DNA of 8,738 nt, from contig JAGBWT010000202.1 of assembly GCA_017629615.1 (NCBI GenBank), forward strand, positions 1 to 8,738. The letters are read 5' to 3'. Origin of the DNA: Alistipes sp. GTDB lineage: Bacteria > Bacteroidota > Bacteroidia > Bacteroidales > Rikenellaceae. Below the pieces are notes generated by a model that worked only from the letters and a program-made list of their open reading frames with translations, searched no databases and was not told the origin of the DNA. A program made the translations under genes and the position numbers. Positions 1-5,536 of the stretch are shown in pieces; position 1 is the first letter of the stretch, and every line of letters begins with the position of its first letter.

Positions 1-31
1 AAAGCACCTATTCCACAAGAACAGGTGCTTT
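1..31 (-). terminator. Probable intrinsic terminator after rpmF
   Basis: Arms AAAGCACCT (1-9) and AGGTGCTTT (23-31) form a 9-bp stem. Three further pairs, TTC 11-13 with GAA 19-21, sit beyond an A/C mismatch and close a 5-nt loop. On the minus strand the 3' arm ends in UUU; any longer U run would lie left of the window. It starts 17 nt after the rpmF stop, so it probably ends the DUF177-rpmF transcript. Confidence 0.7.
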
Positions 32-48
32 TCTTCGTTCCGATAGAA

Positions 49-231
49 CTACTCTGCCTTCTTCTCGATAGCCAACTTGCCACGATAGAAACCGCACTCT
101 GGGCAAACGCGGTGGTAAAGTACTGCCGAACCACAGTTCGAGCAAATCACTACGGTAGGAACAACAGCCTTGTAGTGAGTTCTTCTTTTGTCACGTCGTG
201 TAGACGAGACTTTGTGTTTTGGATGTGCCAT
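49..231 (-). CDS. rpmF: 50S ribosomal protein L32
   Basis: A 60-residue protein of the usual L32 size. The N-terminus MAHPKHKVSSTRRDKRR is the basic, rRNA-contacting stretch typical of L32. A zinc ribbon follows: C30 and C33 in a CxxC pair, then C43 and C46 in a second CxxC pair, so this is the four-cysteine, zinc-binding form and not the cysteine-free paralogue some bacteria carry. It is a structural component of the large ribosomal subunit. It lies 51 nt downstream of the DUF177 gene on the same strand, and no TAnnTTTG box is visible in that gap, so it is probably co-transcribed from the promoter at 777-808. In many bacteria rpmF is followed by fatty-acid genes (plsX or fabH). Here a hairpin follows directly, and whatever lies beyond is outside the window. 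The assignment is very secure. Confidence 0.98.
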   Translation of the reverse strand: MAHPKHKVSSTRRDKRRTHYKAVVPTVVICSNCGSAVLYHRVCPECGFYRGKLAIEKKAE

Positions 232-282
232 AACTGTACTACTATTTAAGTTTTATATTTTAGTTCTCTCTTTTTCAGAGTA

Positions 283-753
283 TTATTCTTGTTCTTCCTG
301 CTCTGCCTCCTGCTCCTCGGCCGACGTAAAGCGAGCCATCATATCGGGGTCGCAACCACCCTCCTCGTGAACGCGACGATATGGCAACGACACAACGACG
401 CTCTCATAGAGGTATTGGGCCAACGACAACTCATCGCCCTGCGCAATCCACATCTGCTCGCCATCGTATTCGCCGGCAACATCGGCAAAGCGAACCACCA
501 ACTCGCCGTGGTAATCAACCGGAATATCGCAATCCTCCAAGCAACGGTCACACTCAACTACCGCGCGACCCGAAATCGCAATATCCAACAAAAGTTGCGT
601 TTCGCTGCGCTCCAACTCTATGCGAACATCACACTCGGCGTCCTTCACCTCGTTCGACTCCATTGCAGCAAACAACTCGCCATCAAGCGTCATTTCGAGC
701 GAATGATGACCGTTTGGCATTGACTTATAGTCGATTATGTATTTGTTCGCCAT
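283..753 (-). CDS. DUF177 (YceD) family protein, linked to 23S rRNA accumulation
   Basis: A 156-residue protein with the DUF177 signature: a CDRCLE motif (C68, C71, then C75), a mid-region acidic stretch, and an ESVVVSLPYRRVHEEGGCDP block around residues 116-135 containing C134. The last dozen residues are almost all E, Q and A. Members of the family are needed for normal 23S rRNA levels in E. coli and plants, and are commonly encoded next to rpmF, as here. The molecular activity is not established; the cysteines suggest metal or thiol chemistry, which is inference. In-frame ATGs at 768 and 759 also exist. I chose 753 because the -7 box ends at 777, and 23 nt from box to start matches the 20-27 nt seen at most other genes here, whereas 768 would leave almost no leader. 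The family call is secure; the start is less so. Confidence 0.92.
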   Translation of the reverse strand: MANKYIIDYKSMPNGHHSLEMTLDGELFAAMESNEVKDAECDVRIELERSETQLLLDIAISGRAVVECDRCLEDCDIPVDYHGELVVRFADVAGEYDGEQMWIAQGDELSLAQYLYESVVVSLPYRRVHEEGGCDPDMMARFTSAEEQEAEQEEQE

Positions 754-776
754 ATTCATTTTGCGCATTTAGTCTG

Positions 777-808
777 CAAATGTACTACAAAATTGCAAAT
801 TGTGCAAA
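777..808 (-). promoter_or_regulatory. Bacteroidetes-type promoter for the DUF177-rpmF operon
   Basis: On the minus strand TACATTTG (777-784) matches the -7 consensus TAnnTTTG. TTTG at 805-808 matches the -33 element, with a spacer of exactly 20 nt. This is a full consensus match, pointing to transcription starting near 770. Confidence 0.8.
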
Positions 809-827
809 GTTTTCCGCGCAAAGTTAC

Positions 828-835
828 TATATTTG
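828..835 (+). promoter_or_regulatory. -7 promoter box for the 127-aa gene
   Basis: TATATTTG matches TAnnTTTG on the plus strand, 27 nt before the ATG at 863. No TTTG lies at the ideal -33 distance; the nearest TTG is at 800-802, so the upstream element is weak. It is only about 20 bp from the divergent promoter's -33 box, so the two promoters share the same short stretch. Confidence 0.6.
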
Positions 836-862
836 CGTAAATATCGCTACAAAAATAGAGTT

Positions 863-1246
863 ATGGCAACAGATAAACCCTACAAAATAACTATCAGCAC
901 CGACTTCGAGCAGAGCCGTCGCTACGACTTTTTCATCGGTTGCGCCCTATGCAACCAGGCCGGCGAACAGATTGGTTTTGCCCGCCTGGAAGATTTGGCC
1001 GACAGCGAAGCCGTCGATAATCCTTCGCCTCGCAGCGCATCGTTGGAGGTCGAAGAGTGCGACCATCTGCATATGTTTATCTATCTCCACACCGCCATAC
1101 TACCCGCAGTCGAGAGTGTTGCGAAGTGTCGTCCTTTCGAGATTAGCATCGAGATTTTACATCTCGGCAAAACGCTCCTCTCGCAAAGCTACAACGTAGA
1201 CCAATGGGGCGGTTGCAGCATCGAAATCGACACCTCTCGGCTTTAA
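863..1246 (+). CDS. Conserved-looking hypothetical protein, 127 aa
   Basis: I do not recognise this family. The protein has no signal peptide or membrane segment, so it is probably cytosolic. It alternates short hydrophobic strands with charged turns (ITISTDF near 9-15, YDFFIGCALC 21-30, FEISIEILHL 92-101, CSIEID 118-123), which suggests a small mainly-beta domain. Cysteines sit at 27, 30, 66, 89 and 118; C27 and C30 form a CxxC, but no second pair completes an obvious zinc site. The reading frame stays open upstream to a TTG at 800, but the -7 box at 828-835 lies inside that extension, so the ATG at 863 is preferred. Codon use matches its neighbours, which supports a real gene. It is a single-gene plus-strand unit, meeting the next gene tail to tail with overlapping stops. 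Confidence 0.8.
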   Translation: MATDKPYKITISTDFEQSRRYDFFIGCALCNQAGEQIGFARLEDLADSEAVDNPSPRSASLEVEECDHLHMFIYLHTAILPAVESVAKCRPFEISIEILHLGKTLLSQSYNVDQWGGCSIEIDTSRL

Positions 1247-1812
1247 GATGGCAACTCTACACGAGCCTTCTCGTAGCTGAATCCCATAAGGTGCATAGCC
1301 ATCGACATTCCGAGGTGGAACATCACCTTGACCGAGCGTGCGAATATATGGAATGCCATCACGCTCTGTGGCTCGATATTCTCCTTACGAATAGCCGTCA
1401 GCACACTCTGCGCACAACTACGCAATGCATTTTCGAGTCGCTCGACCTCTTGTTGCGAAAAGCCACCTTTCAGCAATAGGTAATTGACATACTCGTCCAT
1501 CTCGTCGAAGCCTCGCGCATCGCGAAGTCGCTGATATAGATTCTCCTCCTCGACAATCTCCTGACGGTCCCACAGCACTGCCGCACCGATACCAAAATAT
1601 GCCGCCCAAGCGATAGCCGCCATCGGATATTGCGCAATTTGAGGCACGGCATCGACCATATAATCGGGAGCGCAACGATGCCACAACTGCGACAACTCCT
1701 CGACCGCAAAACAGTATCCGCCAAGCAACCTCTCGCCCGTCATCTGCTCGATAAGGCGCTCGGTGACAGACTGCTCGAACTTATCCAAATATTCGCTCTG
1801 TTGTTGTTCCAT
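1243..1812 (-). CDS. Hypothetical protein, 189 aa, probably co-transcribed with the flavin reductase
   Basis: I do not recognise the family with confidence. The protein looks mainly helical. Residues 1-30 are charged and amphipathic (MEQQQSEYLDKFEQSVTERL). Residues 40-60 carry LSQLWHRCAPDYMVDAVPQI. A strongly hydrophobic run rich in Ala and Gly occupies about 63-81, an acidic linker 84-95, another amphipathic helix 119-143, and a second hydrophobic, Met/His-rich run about 152-177 (five Met and three His). The two hydrophobic runs could be membrane helices or the core of a helical bundle; there is no signal peptide. The start is the ATG at 1812; the frame extends two codons further to a TTG. 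It begins 14 nt after the flavin reductase stop, with no promoter box between, so a shared transcript is likely. Its stop shares TTAA with the convergent gene. Confidence 0.82.
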   Translation of the reverse strand: MEQQQSEYLDKFEQSVTERLIEQMTGERLLGGYCFAVEELSQLWHRCAPDYMVDAVPQIAQYPMAAIAWAAYFGIGAAVLWDRQEIVEEENLYQRLRDARGFDEMDEYVNYLLLKGGFSQQEVERLENALRSCAQSVLTAIRKENIEPQSVMAFHIFARSVKVMFHLGMSMAMHLMGFSYEKARVELPS

Positions 1813-1826
1813 AATCAATCCTTCTG

Positions 1827-2432
1827 CTACTTTTTATCTCGACGACCACGTCGCAACTCCTTGCGGCGAGTCGAATTTTTCACCGTCCAACCAAAATTAC
1901 CTATATACTCGCCCATCTTAAAATATGCTCCGTGGGCATAGCATATAAGCCCTGCGCGTTGCAAGTCGAGATGGCCCGTCTCGCTATCAATATATTGTTC
2001 ATCGACAAGAACTCCGACGACCTCGCCTATAAACATATCGTGCGAGCCGAGAGGCACAATCTCCTTCACACGGCACTCTATCGAAATCGGTGCTTCGGCT
2101 ATCGCCGGTGCAGCCACCACAGCACACTTTTCGGGCGTCAGCGAGCAGTAGTCAAACTTATCGAAATCGCGACCCGAACGCACGCCACACCAATCGGTAG
2201 CCTCGGCCAAAGCCTCGGTCGTAAGGTTGATAACAAATTCGCCCGTGCGCTTGATGATATCGTAGGAGTGGCGCTCCGGTCTAATCGACACATAGCACAT
2301 TGCAGGCTCCGAGCAGATAGTACCCGTCCACGCCGCCGTCATAATGTTGTACTCCTCGGGCGATGAGCCACAACTAACCATTACCGCCGGCAGCGGATAT
2401 ACCATCGTGCCGGCTCTCCAACTCTTCTTCAT
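1827..2432 (-). CDS. Flavin reductase-like, FMN-binding protein (flavoredoxin type)
   Basis: A 201-residue protein of the flavin reductase-like domain family (split-barrel FMN-binding fold). It has the family layout: GTMVYPLPAVMVSCG at residues 8-22, then an N-I-M-T-A-A-W-T-G-T-I-C-S stretch at 29-41, then PAMCYVSIRPERHSYDII at 43-60 and GEFVINL at 64-70. GSHDMFIGEVVGVLVDE at 129-145 is the conserved later strand pair. Such proteins bind FMN and pass electrons between reduced carriers and acceptors in the cytosol; the partner cannot be read from this sequence. The basic tail (TRRKELRRGRRDKK, 188-201) is unusual and could bind nucleic acid or simply be disordered. The frame is open 18 codons upstream to 2486, but that start would sit above the -7 box at 2453-2460, so the ATG at 2432 is used. 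It is first in an apparent two-gene operon with the 189-aa protein. Confidence 0.93.
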   Translation of the reverse strand: MKKSWRAGTMVYPLPAVMVSCGSSPEEYNIMTAAWTGTICSEPAMCYVSIRPERHSYDIIKRTGEFVINLTTEALAEATDWCGVRSGRDFDKFDYCSLTPEKCAVVAAPAIAEAPISIECRVKEIVPLGSHDMFIGEVVGVLVDEQYIDSETGHLDLQRAGLICYAHGAYFKMGEYIGNFGWTVKNSTRRKELRRGRRDKK

Positions 2433-2452
2433 AATCTTGTTGTTTTCGACGC

Positions 2453-2460
2453 CAAAGTTA
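2453..2460 (-). promoter_or_regulatory. -7 promoter box for the flavin reductase gene
   Basis: TAACTTTG on the minus strand matches TAnnTTTG, 20 nt upstream of the ATG at 2432. I see no TTTG at the -33 distance, so this is a -7-only match. Confidence 0.6.
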
Positions 2461-2471
2461 GCGATTTTTAT

Positions 2472-2479
2472 TATCTTTG
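2472..2479 (+). promoter_or_regulatory. -7 promoter box for the DUF4015 lipoprotein gene
   Basis: TATCTTTG matches TAnnTTTG, 22 nt before the ATG at 2502. No good -33 element is seen. It lies 11 bp from the opposing -7 box at 2453-2460, so the two start regions share the same DNA. Confidence 0.6.
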
Positions 2480-2501
2480 CCCTCATTAACTACGATAAAT
2501 T

Positions 2502-4211
2502 ATGAAGAAGCTTTTTTACACAACACTTTCACTTATCGCATTGCTGTCGAGCAGTTGCGCAAGCGACGAAATCATCGAGAGTCGCTATCTCGCTTCGACC
2601 GAGCATAGCGTAACACTCTATCAGTTTGACAGCGAGCGCAAAGCAATGGTCCCACACAGCGTAAACATTCGTGGCACCGAGGTTAGCGCGGTCATAAACC
2701 GCACCAAAGAGATTGGCGAGGAGAAATTTGTCGAAATCGACACAAAAGAGGGCCGAATCTACGCCTTGGAGAGCCAGATTGTAGCCAACCGCCACGACGT
2801 TGTTGCCGAGAAGACGATTTTTGTCCGCACCCCTGCGTCGATTATCTCCGACATCGCGACCTCGGCTATCGCCGGTCACGCCGACAAAGGTGCAAAGTTG
2901 GAGGTTATAGGCTACGACTCTATCGACAGCCAAAGTGGTGAGGTAAATCGCTATAAGGTACGACTTGGCAAGGTCGAGGGTCACATCTTCGGCAAATACA
3001 CCGTCTTTACGAAGGAGGAGGCCACGAAGCGTTATATGGCCGAGAAATACGACCCTATACATTCGGCTATCAAAAATCCGTTTGGTGGCGGCAAGGCGGT
3101 CGGTTGCGACTTCTACCCTACGCGTCGCGTCGAGTTTGCCGACAACAAGATGCCCGAGTCGTGCTACTCGCTCTATCTGAACATATCGCCAAAGGTTATC
3201 GGCAACATCGAATCATATATTGCCTTTGCGAAGCGCACCAAAATCAACACCTTCGTAATCGACATCAAGGATAACGAATGCCCCGGTTACAAGGCCGAGG
3301 CGATGCGCATCTACTCGCCAACTAACTATGCTCGCGCAGGAGCACAGAAGGAGAAGATGTATGAGCGTGCCGTGCGCCGTCTGCACGAGGAGGGCTTCTA
3401 TGTCGTAGGCCGTATCACCTGCTTCAAAGATTCATACCTGGTTAAGGACCACCCCGAGGTAGCCATTACCGAGAAATCGACAGGCAAACCTTTCAAGCAC
3501 AACAAAGCCTATTGGCCAAGTGCCTACGACCGCAAGGTTTGGCAGTTCAACGTCGAATTGGCAAAGGAGGCGGTACGCAAATTCGGCTTCAATGAGATTA
3601 ACTTCGACTACGTTCGATTCCCCGACCGTATGACGCGCGTCGAGAATCTTATCAACTACCACAACCGCTACAACGAGTCGAAGGTTCAGGCCATTCAGCG
3701 TTTTGTGCAATATGCCTGTGACGAGATTCACGCCGTCGGAGCATACGTCTCGATTGACGTCTTTGGCGAGGCTGCCAACCCAGGCTACACGACCGCCTAT
3801 GGTCAGTATTGGCCGGCAATATCGAACATAGCCGACGCCATCTGCGGTATGCCTTATCCCGACCACTTCTCCAACGGATACTACGGCATCAAAAAGCCGT
3901 GGAACCACCCTTACGAGATTCTGTACGCTTGGGGTCAGCGCGTACAAGACCGCCAAAAGGTTACCCCTACTCCTGCTGCCGTACGCACCTGGGTTCAGGC
4001 CTACAACGTAATGCGTCACGTCGACCGCAACGGTATTGCATACGATGCCGAGAATGTCGAGAAGGAGATTCGCGGTCTGTTCGATGCAGGCCTTACGGGT
4101 GGTTATACAACCTGGCTCTCGTCGTCGAACCTCGAAAAGTATGAGCGTCAGGAGGGTGCTTTCTGCCACGACTACTACAAGGAGTGGCTGGCGAAGCAGA
4201 ACAAGAAGTAG
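2502..4211 (+). CDS. Putative glycoside hydrolase lipoprotein, DUF4015 (COG1306-type), with SH3-like region
   Basis: A 569-residue exported protein. Residues 1-18 form a signal peptide followed by C19; the preceding residues (LLSSSC) are a loose lipobox, so lipidation at C19 is likely but not certain. The residues after the cysteine (ASDEIIE) are acidic, resembling signals that send Bacteroidetes lipoproteins to the cell surface. Residues about 100-170 (VRTP..., GAKLEVIGYD, YKVRLGKVEGHIFGKYTVF) look like a bacterial SH3 domain. Residues about 222-545 match the DUF4015 TIM-barrel family: NTFVIDIKDNE 249-259, GFYVVGRITCFKD 298-310, the hallmark NFDYVRFP 367-374, and VSIDVFGEA 416-424. Acidic residues D254, D256, D369 and D419 sit at strand ends where glycosidase catalytic residues are found, but no activity is proven for this family. 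A wall or envelope polysaccharide substrate is plausible. It is transcribed alone and ends at a stem-loop. Confidence 0.9.
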   Translation: MKKLFYTTLSLIALLSSSCASDEIIESRYLASTEHSVTLYQFDSERKAMVPHSVNIRGTEVSAVINRTKEIGEEKFVEIDTKEGRIYALESQIVANRHDVVAEKTIFVRTPASIISDIATSAIAGHADKGAKLEVIGYDSIDSQSGEVNRYKVRLGKVEGHIFGKYTVFTKEEATKRYMAEKYDPIHSAIKNPFGGGKAVGCDFYPTRRVEFADNKMPESCYSLYLNISPKVIGNIESYIAFAKRTKINTFVIDIKDNECPGYKAEAMRIYSPTNYARAGAQKEKMYERAVRRLHEEGFYVVGRITCFKDSYLVKDHPEVAITEKSTGKPFKHNKAYWPSAYDRKVWQFNVELAKEAVRKFGFNEINFDYVRFPDRMTRVENLINYHNRYNESKVQAIQRFVQYACDEIHAVGAYVSIDVFGEAANPGYTTAYGQYWPAISNIADAICGMPYPDHFSNGYYGIKKPWNHPYEILYAWGQRVQDRQKVTPTPAAVRTWVQAYNVMRHVDRNGIAYDAENVEKEIRGLFDAGLTGGYTTWLSSSNLEKYERQEGAFCHDYYKEWLAKQNKK

Positions 4212-4227
4212 CCATATCCCCGACACA

Positions 4228-4263
4228 GACGAGAGCCTTGACCAAGAGTCGATGGCTCTCGTC
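4228..4263 (+). terminator. Stem-loop after the DUF4015 gene, probable terminator
   Basis: GACGAGAGCC (4228-4237) and GGCTCTCGTC (4254-4263) form a perfect 10-bp stem. The 16-nt loop can pair further (GAC 4240-4242 with GTC 4248-4250). No U run follows (next bases TCCTATTATA), so termination may be partial or the structure may protect the 3' end. It begins 16 nt after the stop codon. Confidence 0.6.
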
Positions 4264-4277
4264 TCCTATTATATAAA

Positions 4278-4293
4278 TAGGTATAAATACCTA
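4278..4293. promoter_or_regulatory. Perfect palindrome, candidate operator of the porin-exporter operon
   Basis: TAGGTAT-AA-ATACCTA has 7-bp perfect arms around a 2-bp centre. Its right end is 22 bp upstream of the -7 box at 4316, so it reaches to where the -33 element would sit. A transcription factor bound there could block or help RNA polymerase. That role is inference from position and symmetry. Confidence 0.45.
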
Positions 4294-4315
4294 CCGTTAT
4301 TCAACTTTTTATTCC

Positions 4316-4323
4316 TATTTTTG
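4316..4323 (+). promoter_or_regulatory. -7 promoter box for the porin-exporter operon
   Basis: TATTTTTG matches TAnnTTTG, 25 nt before the porin ATG. There is no TTTG at -33; that position is at the edge of the palindrome at 4278-4293, so the promoter may depend on an activator. Confidence 0.6.
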
Positions 4324-4348
4324 CATATTACGTTTTAACTACAACCAG

Positions 4349-5509
4349 ATGAGAAAATTCTACACCCTTATCCTGTTTGCCGCACTGCTCGTAGGCAGTG
4401 CTTCGGCCCAAACTACAACCGAGACCACAGAGCAAACCGAATCATTGCAGGCTCAAATCGAGCAGATGCAAAAGAAACTCGACAAACTCGAAAAACGTGA
4501 GAAGACCAAGGCCAAAATCAAAGAGGTATTCTCCAAATATGTCAAGATTTCGGGTTACATTCAGGCCGGCTACGACTACAAAGACGAAGGTAGCGGCACC
4601 TCGACCTTCCACCTTCGTCGCGCACGTTTCACCATCAACGGTACAGCGTGGGAGAACAAGAAGGGCGGCGTTGCCGACTATCGTTTGCAGGTCGATTTTG
4701 CCCGCTCACCCGTTATTGTCGATTTGTGGGCAAGATACCAACCCGTATATGAGTGGGGTATCAAAGCGGGTCAGTTCAAACTCCCAATCACGATTGAGAA
4801 CACCGACTACAACGCCACGAAGCTCGAATTTATCAACTATGCAATGCCTGTACAGCGCTTGGCACGTTTGGGCAGTGGCGATATGACGGGCATCAGCTCG
4901 ACAGGTCGCGATATTGGTGTGCAGATGCAGGGTGGCTTTATCCGTCGCAAAGGTTTCAGCATCATCAACTACGAGGTCGGCATCTTCAACGGTGCAGGCA
5001 TCAACACCAAAGACAACAACAAGACAAAGGATATTGCTGCACGCCTCACTATCCAGCCTCTCAAACTGCTCAAAATCGCAGGTTACTACCAATATGGCGA
5101 GGGCGATGCAACCTCGTTGCAAAGCAAATACCCGGGCATCATAACCAACCAAACGGCTCTCAAATATGTAAGTTACTCGCGCTATGGTGGTGGTGCCGAC
5201 TACAACAACGACTTCCTCTTTGCACGTGCCGAGTATGTCGGTGGTAAAACGGGCAGCCTCTGCTCGGAGGGTGCCTATGCGCAGGTCGGCTACAAGTTCC
5301 TCAAAAAGTGTACGGCAGGCGTTCGTTTCGACTACTTCGATGAGAACACCCACGGTGCGGGCCATCAGTTCAACTACTCGGTAGCCCTCTCCTATCGTCC
5401 GTGGAAATATTTGCGTCTCCAAGCCGAGTACACCTATCAGCAATATTGCAAGATGCCGGGTGCAACCAATGGCAACTGCCTCTATCTGATGGTTACAGGT
5501 ATGTTCTAA
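4349..5509 (+). CDS. Outer-membrane porin, OprO/OprP-like (phosphate-selective porin family)
   Basis: A 386-residue beta-barrel porin. Residues 1-20 are a cleavable signal peptide with an ASA-Q cut site. A Thr/Gln/Glu-rich linker and a coiled coil (about 32-61, SLQAQIEQMQKKLDKLEKRE) come next; in this family that segment lies on the periplasmic side and aids trimerisation. The barrel starts near 65 (VKISGYIQAGYDY) with alternating aromatic strands. FHLRRARFTINGTA at 87-100, AGQFKLPITIENT at 140-152 and SSTGRDIGVQMQG at 183-195 are characteristic of the family. It ends in MVTGMF, the terminal Phe expected of a BAM-inserted barrel. The family name implies phosphate, but selectivity cannot be read from these residues; general anion passage is the safer reading. 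The next gene starts 27 nt after the stop with no terminator between, so the two are probably co-transcribed. Confidence 0.93.
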   Translation: MRKFYTLILFAALLVGSASAQTTTETTEQTESLQAQIEQMQKKLDKLEKREKTKAKIKEVFSKYVKISGYIQAGYDYKDEGSGTSTFHLRRARFTINGTAWENKKGGVADYRLQVDFARSPVIVDLWARYQPVYEWGIKAGQFKLPITIENTDYNATKLEFINYAMPVQRLARLGSGDMTGISSTGRDIGVQMQGGFIRRKGFSIINYEVGIFNGAGINTKDNNKTKDIAARLTIQPLKLLKIAGYYQYGEGDATSLQSKYPGIITNQTALKYVSYSRYGGGADYNNDFLFARAEYVGGKTGSLCSEGAYAQVGYKFLKKCTAGVRFDYFDENTHGAGHQFNYSVALSYRPWKYLRLQAEYTYQQYCKMPGATNGNCLYLMVTGMF

Positions 5510-5536
5510 ACGACAACAAAAACTACTTTATACGTT

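Noticed and set aside
2094..2876. Shared 15-mer TCGGCTATCGCCGGT in the flavin reductase and DUF4015 genes
   Set aside because: Both copies are inside coding sequence on opposite sense strands and follow common codon choices; chance similarity is sufficient.
3432..4226. 264-codon open frame on the minus strand
   Set aside because: Antisense to the DUF4015 gene, whose conserved NFDYVRFP region is clearly on the plus strand. No independent support.
4706..5443. 245-codon open frame on the minus strand
   Set aside because: Antisense to the porin, which has a signal peptide, family motifs and a terminal Phe on the plus strand.
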